Shown here piece after piece: positions 1-7,405 of a stretch of 47,691 nucleotides of DNA. Under the pieces are notes generated by a model that saw only the letters and a program-made list of their open reading frames with translations, did no database searches and was not told the origin of the DNA. Each line of letters begins with the position of its first letter. Positions within the stretch are counted from its first letter, which is position 1. Source of the DNA: Planctomycetota bacterium (GTDB taxonomy: Bacteria > Planctomycetota > Phycisphaerae > UBA1845 > UTPLA1); NCBI GenBank assembly GCA_016235815.1, contig JACRIM010000033.1:1-47691 (forward strand), given 5' to 3'. The position numbers were made by a program, and so were the translations under genes.

Positions 1-1
1 G

Positions 2-1600
2 CAGTGCGGCACAACCACGGCGACCGCCGAGGTTTGCGCGGGGTGGGTTTATCTGGTGGTCGCGCCGGCCAACGACTTTGGCGTGCCGTGCGGCAGTTTG
101 TATTACGCCACGCTCACCTGCAACACCACCGCCGCCGGCGATTGCTGCAAGGGCGACATGAACAACGACGGCGTTGTCGATGGACGCGACATTCGACCGT
201 GGATCGAGCAAGTGCTGCCCATCGTTGCCGGCGGTCTGCCGGCGACCGAAGTTGATCGTTCGCTCGGCTGCTTTGACCCGTTCACCTGTCGCGGTGATGT
301 TGACAACGACTTCGCCGTGACGTTTGCCGACCTGCCCGCCTTCGTCGTAACACTGTTGAACGGTGAAACCTGTCCGGTGACGGACTGCGATGACTCGGCC
401 GCCTGCCACGTCCCGTCGACCAGTGACTCCGGATTGGTGAGCAACCCTTCGGCGACGGCCCCTGGCATCGGCTCGCGCTGTGCCGACGACTTCAGAGTCA
501 CTGCCGGCACGAGTCTTTCGTCGCTCTGCTGGTACGGCTTCTACTTTGATTACACCATCGTAACGCGCTGCGGTGTGCCATCCGGCGACTCGGTCGATCA
601 ATTCGTCGTCACGATTTATAGCGACGCCTCCGGTCTGCCCGGCAACGCGATCTCGGGCCCGACAACGCTTTCATCCGTGATCAAGACAGACACCGGTGTT
701 GACCTGAACTATCTGCAATACCCGGTGCGCCGCTTCAAGTACGAAGCGACGCTGCCGGCACCGGTCGCGGTAACTCCGGGAACGTGTTACTGGCTCGAAA
801 TTGTCAATCAGACCTCGGGTCAATGCCTGTGGCTGTGGGAGACCTCGGCCCTTTCCGGCAACGGCGTCTGTGTGCAAAAGTCCAACGGCCCCGCCGGCGC
901 GATGAACTGGTATTCGTTCGACCTGGTTCCCGACGACCTGTCGTTCTGCCTGCCCGGTCTGCGCATCGACAGCCAGGACTGCGGTCTGCCGATCGGGCGA
1001 TGCTGTGTCTATCCGCCCATGCAGGCGATTGGGACGTGCAGCTTGCAAACTCAACCCACGTGCGAACGGGTCTTGGGCGGGACTTGGCAATCGAATCCTA
1101 ATTGCACGACGAACTGTCCGGCCTTGCCTTTGAATGACGTGTGCTCAAACGCTTATTTGATTACCAGTGGTCCGATTTACAGCGGCTCGACAGTCGATGC
1201 CACAACCGACGGCCCGGTGATAGGGTGCGAATCAAATTGCGGCGTTTACTGCAACAGTGCCAACGATGTCTGGTACAAGTGGGTCGCTCCCTTTAGTGGA
1301 ACTGCATTCATCACGATGTGCGATGCATGGACACCGGGTACAACCATCAATGGAGTACCCATAGGCATTGACGATTTCACCTACGATGCAATTATGATCG
1401 TCTACGACAATTGCCCGAATGCCGGCGGCGTTCAGGTTTCTGGCGCTTGCAATGACGACGGGTGTTCTCAGGAAGGAGGGACTAGTACAGTCTCGTGGAT
1501 CAAAGCAATGCCCACTGTTGCCGGAAGGACTTACTGGATCCGTATCTCCGGATGGAGAGGCACGAACGGCCAATTCGTCCTCCGCGTGAATCAGCCTTAA
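2..1600 (+). CDS. Secreted dockerin-like repeat protein, 5' end outside window
   Basis: The reading frame is already open at base 2, so the N-terminus, and any signal peptide, lie upstream of the window; 532 residues are visible, ending at TAA. Two dockerin-like calcium-loop segments are visible: GDMNNDGVVDGRD at about residue 51 and GDVDNDFAVTFAD at about residue 98, each followed by a short hydrophobic helix, the usual two-repeat layout. The rest is Cys-, Gly- and Thr-rich with many aromatic residues, as in extracellular beta-sandwich domains. The last ~155 residues, from LPLNDVCSNAY, look like a separate beta domain. Planctomycetes encode many such large secreted proteins and their dockerin-like modules usually do not imply a cellulosome. 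The substrate or partner is unknown. The gene converges with the peptidase gene downstream. Confidence 0.75.
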   Translation, partial: QCGTTTATAEVCAGWVYLVVAPANDFGVPCGSLYYATLTCNTTAAGDCCKGDMNNDGVVDGRDIRPWIEQVLPIVAGGLPATEVDRSLGCFDPFTCRGDVDNDFAVTFADLPAFVVTLLNGETCPVTDCDDSAACHVPSTSDSGLVSNPSATAPGIGSRCADDFRVTAGTSLSSLCWYGFYFDYTIVTRCGVPSGDSVDQFVVTIYSDASGLPGNAISGPTTLSSVIKTDTGVDLNYLQYPVRRFKYEATLPAPVAVTPGTCYWLEIVNQTSGQCLWLWETSALSGNGVCVQKSNGPAGAMNWYSFDLVPDDLSFCLPGLRIDSQDCGLPIGRCCVYPPMQAIGTCSLQTQPTCERVLGGTWQSNPNCTTNCPALPLNDVCSNAYLITSGPIYSGSTVDATTDGPVIGCESNCGVYCNSANDVWYKWVAPFSGTAFITMCDAWTPGTTINGVPIGIDDFTYDAIMIVYDNCPNAGGVQVSGACNDDGCSQEGGTSTVSWIKAMPTVAGRTYWIRISGWRGTNGQFVLRVNQP

Positions 1601-1624
1601 CCACGAAGTGTGCGTTTGAGCATT

Positions 1625-1668
1625 AAAAAAAGGCCCGACGGTGCTAAACCGCCGGGCCTTTATGCGTT
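1625..1668. terminator. Bidirectional hairpin terminator
   Basis: Arms 1629-1642 and 1648-1661 pair over 14 bp with one mismatch around a 5-base loop. An A-run precedes the stem and a T-rich tail follows, so it can act on both strands. It lies between the convergent dockerin-like and S9 peptidase genes. Confidence 0.85.
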
Positions 1669-1691
1669 TTTCACGACCGAAACAACGTCGA

Positions 1692-3734
1692 TCAGTTCGA
1701 CGTCGATTCGTTCTTTGGCAGCACATCCGTCAGGCCCGGGATTTGATCCGCGCCTTCGGGGACCGTCACACTCGAACCCTTGAGGTCGTTGCCAATTGGT
1801 TCAGCGCGGCCGCCGAGGTGCTTCGCGAGGAAGCCTTCGGTCAGGGCGTTGAACGACGTGCGATTCTCCGGGCGGGCAAAGCCGTGGCCCTCGTCGGGAT
1901 AAAGCACATACGCAACGGGGATGTTCTTGTCCTTCATCGCCTTGACGATCTGATCGGCCTCGGCCTGCTTCACGCGCGGGTCATTCGCGCCCTGCCCGAT
2001 GAGCAGCGGCTTTTTGATCAGATCCACCTTGGTCAGCGGGCTGCACGAGTCGAGGAACTTCTTGCCCTCGTCGGTCGTGTTGTCACCGACGCGCGTGCGG
2101 AACATGTCGATCATCGGTTTCCAATACGGCGGGATCGTTGAGAGCAGCGTGTTGATGTTTGACGGACCGACGATGTCGACGCCACAGGCAAACGTGTCCG
2201 GCGTGAACGTCAGGCCGACCAGGGTCGCATAGCCGCCGTAGCTGCCGCCCATGATGGCGACTTTCTTCGGGTCGGCGATCTTCTTGTCGACGGCCCACTT
2301 CACGGCGTCGATCAGGTCGTTGTGCATGTTCTTCGACCACTGCATGTTCGCGGCGTTGATGAAATCCTTGCCGAAGCCGGTCGAGCCGCGATAGTTCACG
2401 CTGAGCACGGCATAACCGCGATTGGCGAGCCACTGGTGGCTGCCATTGAAGCCCCATTGATCGCGCGCCCACGGACCGCCGTGAACGAACAGCACCATCG
2501 GCAAAGCCTTGTCCGGCGTGCCGCTGTTCTTCGCGTCCGAGTCTTTCGGCAGGGTGAGGTAGCTGACCAGATTCAGACCGTCGCGGGCCTTGATGACGAC
2601 CGGGTGCATCTTCGCCAGAGGCAGGCCTTCGAGCTTGCTGCGATTGCTGAAGAGGAACTTGGCCTTCTTTGCAGCGCGGTCGTAGTGGTAGTACTTGACC
2701 GGCCCGTCATCGGTTACAAACGTGGCAATCCAATGCTTGTCGTCCAACGTTCGGCTCGTGACATTGAGTTCGCCGGAGCAAACCTTTTCCAGATACTCGA
2801 GGTCGCCCTTGATGGACGCATCGAGAATCTGCCATCGCGTGCGGTCGTAATTGAACGCGACCGCCTCGACGGTGTTCTCGGTCGGATGAGTCATCACACC
2901 GGAGACGTCGGCCTTCGGATCCTCGGCGATTTGCTTCTTCTCGCCGGTCCCCATGTTTACGGCGAACAGGGCCGACGTGTTTCGGCCGCGGCTGTCGCCC
3001 ATGTAGAGCGTCTTGCCGGACTTGTCGAATCCCTCTGGGGAGGTCGTCAGGTTGTCGTCGGACGGAATCGTGGTGAACAGCGTCCAGGCTCCGCCTTCGT
3101 TCTTGTGCATTTCCTGCGAGCCGTCCGGCATCATCTTCAAGGCGATGCGAACGTTGAAATCGTCATCGGTGACGTGGCCGACGTAGCCCGTGTTTTTCTC
3201 GATCAGCTTGCGCTCGGCCGTGCGGATGTTCACACGGTAGATGTCGTGCAGGGTCTTATCGCGGTCGTTCGCCGCGATGAGCACTTCATCCGGAAATCGA
3301 TGGCTGACCTGTTGAATTTGGGCGGCGATGCCGTCCATCGGGGTCAGGTCAATTGTCTTGGCGTCTTTGATGGACGTGGCATACACGTGCCAGTTCTCAT
3401 CGCCGCCCTTGTCTTGGATGTAGAGAATCGTATTGCTGTTGTAGGCCCAGAAGTACTGTCGTATGCCGCGCTTGGTGTCTTCGGTTACGGCCTTGGCCAT
3501 TTCCGGCTTATCCACGGGGCCGACCCAGACGTTCATCACGCCATTGACCTCCGCAAGATAGGCAAGATGCTTCCCATCCGGGCTTAGCTGCGGCCCGGCC
3601 TTGTCGGGATTGCCGAACAGGACACTTCGCGGAATGAGCGGCGTGGCTTTCGGTTCGGCAACGGCCTGGCGAACCGAAGCCAGAATGGCAAGGCCCGCGA
3701 CCAGGCAAACGGCGATGATCTTTCGATGCAACAT
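1692..3734 (-). CDS. Exported S9 family prolyl-oligopeptidase-type serine peptidase
   Basis: A 680-residue protein with a Sec signal peptide (MLHRKIIAVCLVAGLAILAS..., likely cleaved after AVA near residue 26), a WD40/TolB-like beta-propeller region (about 30-420) and a C-terminal alpha/beta-hydrolase domain. The catalytic triad is visible: Ser498 in GGSYGGY, Asp585 in GANDPRV and His617 in DEGHGF; the HGGPW oxyanion segment precedes it. This layout matches dipeptidyl/acylaminoacyl peptidases of family S9, which cleave short peptides in the periplasm. The ATG at 3734 was chosen because GAGGA lies six bases upstream. An ATG four codons earlier (3746) lacks a ribosome site, and the longer open frame to 3986 adds sequence without a signal-like start. 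Substrate specificity cannot be read from the sequence. Confidence 0.9.
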   Translation of the reverse strand: MLHRKIIAVCLVAGLAILASVRQAVAEPKATPLIPRSVLFGNPDKAGPQLSPDGKHLAYLAEVNGVMNVWVGPVDKPEMAKAVTEDTKRGIRQYFWAYNSNTILYIQDKGGDENWHVYATSIKDAKTIDLTPMDGIAAQIQQVSHRFPDEVLIAANDRDKTLHDIYRVNIRTAERKLIEKNTGYVGHVTDDDFNVRIALKMMPDGSQEMHKNEGGAWTLFTTIPSDDNLTTSPEGFDKSGKTLYMGDSRGRNTSALFAVNMGTGEKKQIAEDPKADVSGVMTHPTENTVEAVAFNYDRTRWQILDASIKGDLEYLEKVCSGELNVTSRTLDDKHWIATFVTDDGPVKYYHYDRAAKKAKFLFSNRSKLEGLPLAKMHPVVIKARDGLNLVSYLTLPKDSDAKNSGTPDKALPMVLFVHGGPWARDQWGFNGSHQWLANRGYAVLSVNYRGSTGFGKDFINAANMQWSKNMHNDLIDAVKWAVDKKIADPKKVAIMGGSYGGYATLVGLTFTPDTFACGVDIVGPSNINTLLSTIPPYWKPMIDMFRTRVGDNTTDEGKKFLDSCSPLTKVDLIKKPLLIGQGANDPRVKQAEADQIVKAMKDKNIPVAYVLYPDEGHGFARPENRTSFNALTEGFLAKHLGGRAEPIGNDLKGSSVTVPEGADQIPGLTDVLPKNESTSN

Positions 3735-4000
3735 GGTGTTCCTCATAAAAGATGGGTTGAAAGGGGTGGCCGATTGTCGGCAGCGTGCGGACACGGCGTC
3801 CAGATTCATACTAACGCAAAAGCGGTCCATGCCTTTCTGCGTTTGCAATAGGCATTGCCGGCGGACTCCGGAATATTCGCGGTTCCCAAGGGGAATCCCA
3901 TGACAGCGAACCGCGTTAAGTCCTGGCTTGACGCGGCGTTGAATACGCACGACGATATTCGTCTCAATCGGATGTCGTCGGCCCATTGGGTGGTCGGCGA

Positions 4001-4017
4001 CCCCGGATAGTCCGGGG
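4001..4017 (+). other. Perfect hairpin overlapping the 5' end of tRNA-Val
   Basis: CCCCGGA (4001-4007) and TCCGGGG (4011-4017) are perfect reverse complements around a 3-base loop. The right arm includes the first three bases of the tRNA acceptor stem, so leader hairpin and mature acceptor stem are mutually exclusive. It could influence 5' processing by RNase P. Confidence 0.5.
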
Positions 4018-4088
4018 CGTTTAGCTCAGTTGGCTAGAGCACCTGCTCGACATGCAGGGGGTCACAGGTTCAAGTCCTGTAACGCCCA
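4015..4088 (+). tRNA. tRNA-Val (anticodon GAC)
   Basis: The cloverleaf folds fully: acceptor GGGCGTT/AACGCCC, D stem GCTC/GAGC, anticodon stem CCTGC/GCAGG around loop TCGACAT, variable segment GGGTC, T stem ACAGG/CCTGT with loop TTCAAGT, and discriminator A. The anticodon GAC reads GTC/GTT valine codons. The 3' CCA is not encoded and must be added. Position 33 is C instead of the near-universal U. Confidence 0.95.
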
Positions 4089-4357
4089 TTCCGGAGCGAT
4101 CCGTCGCTTTTTGGTTGGCGAGGTTCGCAGAGTCGCTATGATTCCATGGCCTAGGTCGTCAGCGCGGCACGACTGGGTTCGCGGGTTTAATGCCCCGCAC
4201 ATGTGTCGCTGCGCGGTCGAATGGAATTCGACACGAGTCGAATCACTCGGTGGTGTGCGGTGCAGGAAGCCCTTCGTCACATGAACCGGTTCCTCGTTCG
4301 CCTTTCGGCCACGCGACGTCGTGTTGCCAACCCCTTGCCATCTTCCCTGGAGCTTAT

Positions 4358-5017
4358 GTGAGCAGAGAATCTTCGAACGCCAACGTCGCGCCGTCGGAAA
4401 TGGTTGAATCGACCTTTGGAGAACGGCGTGCCCGCGTCGCAGACGTCGGCCTTTTCTTCAAAAAGTTTCTCGCCAAGGGGCGGCAGATTTCGTCCGCCGT
4501 GCCATCGAGTCCGGCAATGGTCAACAGCATGTTGCGCCATATCGACTTCTCCAAGCCTGCGACGATTGTCGAACTTGGCGCGGGCACCGGCCCCGTGACT
4601 GAGCAGGTCATGGAACTTCTCCGGCCGCATCATCGATTTGTCGCCGTCGAGAACGACCCCGACTTTTGCGAAATCCTCCGCCGTCGCTTTCCGGACACGA
4701 CACTCCTTCAGGCCGATGCCGGGCGCATCGCCGAGCCGTTGGCCAATCTTGGCATTCAGAAGGTCGATTACGTGCTGAGCGGTCTGCCGACGCCGAATTT
4801 GCCGCGCCGGGCGCAAGCCGGCATCCTGCGGTGGCTTCGCAAGTCGCTGGCTCCGGATGGCCTCTTTATTCAGATTACGGTCGCGCCATTGATTTATCGC
4901 TCGTTCTACCGCCGGATTTTCGGCGCTGTGAACTATCGAATGGTGTGGCTGAATTTGCCGCCCGGCGGTGTCTATTGCTGCGGTCGCCCGAAGGGAGTTT
5001 TTCAAACTGTCGGTTGA
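4358..5017 (+). CDS. SAM-dependent methyltransferase (phospholipid N-methyltransferase / rRNA dimethylase-like fold)
   Basis: A 219-residue class I Rossmann methyltransferase. Motif I is VELGAGTGPVT (about residue 70), an acidic residue follows the second strand (FVAVENDPDF), then LLQADAG and the motif-IV segment VLSGLPTPNLP. A SGLP at that point is typical of PmtA-type phosphatidylethanolamine N-methyltransferases and KsgA relatives rather than DNA methylases. An amphipathic N-terminal stretch (FFKKFLAKGRQIS) would suit membrane association. The GTG start at 4358 has GGAG five bases upstream; the frame stays open further 5' without a better start. Lipid methylation is the favoured role but is inferred from the fold only. 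The gene lies between tRNA-Val and a small membrane-peptide gene, both on the same strand. Confidence 0.8.
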   Translation: MSRESSNANVAPSEMVESTFGERRARVADVGLFFKKFLAKGRQISSAVPSSPAMVNSMLRHIDFSKPATIVELGAGTGPVTEQVMELLRPHHRFVAVENDPDFCEILRRRFPDTTLLQADAGRIAEPLANLGIQKVDYVLSGLPTPNLPRRAQAGILRWLRKSLAPDGLFIQITVAPLIYRSFYRRIFGAVNYRMVWLNLPPGGVYCCGRPKGVFQTVG

Positions 5018-5048
5018 TCGTCGTCCGCTTCCGTTTGCCGGAATCGGC

Positions 5049-5078
5049 TTGACAGGCCTTATCATCCGCTGTTAGAAA
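5049..5078 (+). promoter_or_regulatory. Sigma70-type promoter for the 32-residue peptide gene
   Basis: TTGACA (5049-5054), an 18-base spacer and TAGAAA (5073-5078) lie just after the methyltransferase stop and about 80 bases before the small ORF. The -35 box is a perfect match. Confidence 0.55.
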
Positions 5079-5155
5079 ATACGGATACATTGGGTCGACA
5101 CGCCGCGTGGCGAGGTCGGGCCCACTTCGAAAACTCTATTCGGAGGACGTTCATC

Positions 5156-5254
5156 ATGGATCTCCTGCCTTGGTATAGCTGGGCGTCAATCGGCCTTCTG
5201 ATCGTTGTCATCATCGCGTACAAGATGTATCAGAAGAAGATGATGGACAGCTAA
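5156..5254 (+). CDS. 32-residue single-pass membrane peptide
   Basis: The ORF encodes MDLLPWYSWASIGLLIVVII followed by a basic tail (AYKMYQKKMMDS). It has one hydrophobic segment at about residues 9-21 and positive charges after it, suggesting a small inner-membrane peptide with a cytoplasmic C-terminus. GGAGG at 5142-5146 gives a strong ribosome site nine bases before the ATG. A promoter lies upstream and a large hairpin begins directly after the stop, so this looks like a self-contained transcription unit. I recognise no family. Such peptides often act as regulatory or stabilising subunits of membrane complexes, but nothing nearby identifies a partner. Confidence 0.65.
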   Translation: MDLLPWYSWASIGLLIVVIIAYKMYQKKMMDS

Positions 5255-5301
5255 GCCGGCGCCGTTAATTGCGTCGTGCGTCGTTGGCAATTCGCGCCGG
5301 C
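5255..5301. terminator. Hairpin between convergent genes
   Basis: GCCGGCGC (5255-5262) pairs with GCGCCGGC (5294-5301), and AATTGC (5267-5272) with GCAATT (5287-5292), with a small internal loop. It starts immediately after the peptide stop codon. There is no T-run, so it may be a transcript-end stabiliser rather than an intrinsic terminator. Confidence 0.45.
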
Positions 5302-5352
5302 ATTTGCACGCTCCGGTGTTTCGGGGCGGCGATGCGGTTTGAGTGGGTGCAT

Positions 5353-6015
5353 TCACGTTGCCTGGTGTTCAAACCGCTCCAGCGGGCAGCCGTCGCATTT
5401 CGCTGTCGGTCCGCAATGTCGTTTTCCGACGGCCACGATGAGCGCGTGGTACTCGTTGTACGCGGCAACGTCGCACGGCGTGTGCTTCTCAAATAATTCC
5501 TTTAGCTCCTCATAGCTGCAATCGTCCGCCGCCAACCCGTGACGAATCGCCACGCGCCGCGTGTAGGCATCGATTACAAACGTCGGCTTCCCAAGCGCAT
5601 AGAGCAGGATCGAATCCGCCGTCTCGGGTCCAATGCCGTTTATGGCGAGCAGCTCGGCGCGGAGCCTTTCCAACGGAAGGCCGCGCAGGTCTTCCAGGTT
5701 TCCGTCGCATCTCGCCCAGAGCCACGCGGTGAACGACTTAAGCCGTTTCGCTTTGATGTTGAAATACCCGGACGGTCGGATCCGATCGGCCAATTCGGCC
5801 ATTGGCACGTCCCGCAGCGCCGCCCAGTCGAGCATCTTCGCCGCGCGGAGCTGCTCAATCGCCTTTTCGACGTTTTTCCAGTTGGTGTTTTGCGTCAGAA
5901 TTGCCCCAATCACGATCTCGGTCGGCGTTTCTCCGGGCCACCACCCCTGCGGGCCATAGGCGGCCAGCAACGCGTCGTAGAACTCGCGGATGCGTCGGCG
6001 GTTGGTCGATGACAT
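5353..6015 (-). CDS. EndoIII-like HhH-GPD DNA glycosylase
   Basis: A 220-residue HhH-GPD protein resembling the EndoIII-related family COG2231 and MagIII-type 3-methyladenine glycosylases (ILTQNTNWKNVEKAI is characteristic). The helix-hairpin-helix is INGIGPETADSIL (125-137) and the catalytic Asp is D149 in FVIDAYTRR. Where bifunctional EndoIII has the Schiff-base Lys (GxGxKTA), this protein has Glu131, so it should be a monofunctional glycosylase without AP-lyase activity. The C-terminal cluster motif keeps only three cysteines (C201, C207, C210), so a normal 4Fe-4S cluster is doubtful. It probably removes damaged or alkylated bases in base-excision repair. It is transcribed divergently from the CPBP protease gene, 58 bp away. 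Confidence 0.85.
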   Translation of the reverse strand: MSSTNRRRIREFYDALLAAYGPQGWWPGETPTEIVIGAILTQNTNWKNVEKAIEQLRAAKMLDWAALRDVPMAELADRIRPSGYFNIKAKRLKSFTAWLWARCDGNLEDLRGLPLERLRAELLAINGIGPETADSILLYALGKPTFVIDAYTRRVAIRHGLAADDCSYEELKELFEKHTPCDVAAYNEYHALIVAVGKRHCGPTAKCDGCPLERFEHQAT

Positions 6016-6054
6016 GGCGATGGCGGCATCCGGAGCATTGCGTACAAAAAAGCG

Positions 6055-6074
6055 TGGTGGTAATCATACCACCA
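6055..6074. promoter_or_regulatory. Perfect inverted repeat overlapping a start codon
   Basis: TGGTGGTA (6055-6062) and TACCACCA (6067-6074) are exact reverse complements around ATCA. The right arm includes the A of the CPBP start codon. As DNA it could be an operator in the divergent intergenic region; as RNA it would sequester the start codon. No clear Shine-Dalgarno is present. Confidence 0.45.
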
Positions 6075-6868
6075 TGGCCAAACGCAGCGGCAAGCGCAGA
6101 CCGCCCGCAACCCAGGTTCGGCGCACCGGCACCAAGGCGGCGGCGCTTTCCAATCGCTATTGGGATATCACCCATCGCCCGCTGCAGTGTCTTGTCTTTC
6201 TGCTGCCGATGATCTTTGCCTACGAAGTCGGCATGATTCTCATTCACGGTCGACTGCCGGAGAATGAATGGCCGACACTGGCGGCGCAGCAGATTCTCAA
6301 GTGGTTCTTCAGTTTGTTCGGTGCGACGGGCTACTTTTTGCCGGGTGCTGCGCTGATTGCCGTGTTGCTTGCGTGGCACCTTGCCTCGCGCCAGCCGTGG
6401 AAGTTTTCCGGACAGTCGCTCATCGGCATGGCCGGCGAGAGCATTGCGTTGGCGATCCCGCTACTGTTCTTGAATCATTGGCTGCCGGCGCTTCGCAGCA
6501 TGGCGCCGCTGCAGGGCGCCGCGCCCGTGGGATTGACGGGCCAGGTGGATAATCTGCTGCTCAGTGTCGGCGCGGGGCTGTATGAAGAGCTGGTCTTTCG
6601 CCTCATCGTCATCTCGCTGCTCATGATGCTCTTTATTGATGTGCTGCGCATTCGCGAAGTCTGGGCCGTTGCGGTGGCGGTCATCCTGTCGTCGCTGCTC
6701 TTCTCGGCGCATCACTATCAGCCCATTGGTGCTGATGCGTGGTCGGCCCCTGAATTCGCCTTTCGCACGGCGGCGGGGGCGTACTTGGCGGCGGTCTTCG
6801 TGCTCCGCGGGTTCGGGTTGGCGGTGGGGTGCCATGTGATCTATGACGTGATGGCGTTTTTGATGTAG
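6074..6868 (+). CDS. CPBP-family intramembrane metalloprotease (CAAX/bacteriocin-processing type)
   Basis: A 264-residue polytopic membrane protein. The family motifs are present in order: E171-E172-x3-R176 (EELVFR), F210-x2-H213 (FSAHHY) and H254-x3-D258 (HVIYD), which form the membrane-embedded glutamate/zinc site of Rce1-like proteases. The N-terminus is basic (about residues 1-25) and at least six hydrophobic segments follow. The ATG at 6074 was chosen because upstream codons in the open frame would run back into the divergent glycosylase gene. Bacterial members process membrane-anchored peptides or act in self-immunity; the substrate here is unknown. Confidence 0.85.
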   Translation: MAKRSGKRRPPATQVRRTGTKAAALSNRYWDITHRPLQCLVFLLPMIFAYEVGMILIHGRLPENEWPTLAAQQILKWFFSLFGATGYFLPGAALIAVLLAWHLASRQPWKFSGQSLIGMAGESIALAIPLLFLNHWLPALRSMAPLQGAAPVGLTGQVDNLLLSVGAGLYEELVFRLIVISLLMMLFIDVLRIREVWAVAVAVILSSLLFSAHHYQPIGADAWSAPEFAFRTAAGAYLAAVFVLRGFGLAVGCHVIYDVMAFLM

Positions 6869-6932
6869 TAGGCAAGCTTGGCGGATCGTACTCTTGCTGC
6901 CTGTCCAACGATCAAACCGTTAGAATCACAAA

Positions 6933-7364
6933 ATGGGCGTTGTTGTCTGGTATCTCATTCTTGCAGCGCCCTTCGTTGTCGCGTTTGCGGGCGGGTATTT
7001 CTTGATCTTACTCATCGCAGAACGGAAAACGGGCCGAGTAATGTTACATGGCTCAGATGTGCTGGTGTCGGTTGTGGGCACCAGCGGGATCGCGTTGGCA
7101 TTGGTCTTCGATGGCACAACCAGTTTTGATCGATTCTCCTTTGTCAGTCCGTTCGTTGCATCGCTATGGCAACGAGCGGGCTATGTACTCGAATTAGGTG
7201 GAGTCTTGTTTGCAGGGCTTCTCAGTTCTTCCATTTCAGCCTTAATACTCGACCGGACTGGCAGGGCAAGGCCTTGTCCTTGCGTAATGCGCGCAGTTGC
7301 CTCGGCAGTATTGTCATTCATGGTTTTTCTGTGGTTGCCCAAACTTCTCTCGTTATTTATGTGA
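6933..7364 (+). CDS. Small polytopic membrane protein, unknown function
   Basis: A 143-residue ORF with four hydrophobic segments (roughly residues 4-27, 43-59, 82-105 and 120-141) separated by short charged loops (AERKTGR, DRTGRARPC). No catalytic motif and no recognised family. The start codon lacks an obvious ribosome site, and base composition is less GC-rich than the neighbouring genes, so it may be acquired or poorly expressed. It sits downstream of the CPBP protease on the same strand and converges with the acyltransferase gene. Confidence 0.55.
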   Translation: MGVVVWYLILAAPFVVAFAGGYFLILLIAERKTGRVMLHGSDVLVSVVGTSGIALALVFDGTTSFDRFSFVSPFVASLWQRAGYVLELGGVLFAGLLSSSISALILDRTGRARPCPCVMRAVASAVLSFMVFLWLPKLLSLFM

Positions 7365-7405
7365 CGTACATCACTGGAGAAGCCGGATTCGGGATTGCTG
7401 GCACT

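Noticed and set aside
2322-3587. Long plus-strand open frame opposite the S9 peptidase gene
   Set aside because: It has no recognisable motif and lies wholly antisense to a gene with a clear catalytic triad; such frames arise from GC-rich codon bias.
3878-3915. 8-bp inverted repeat (CGCGGTTC ... GAACCGCG)
   Set aside because: The loop is 22 bases long and no neighbouring element gives it a role.
3928-3956. TTGACG upstream of tRNA-Val as a promoter
   Set aside because: The -35-like box has no acceptable -10 at 16-18 bases, so it was not listed.
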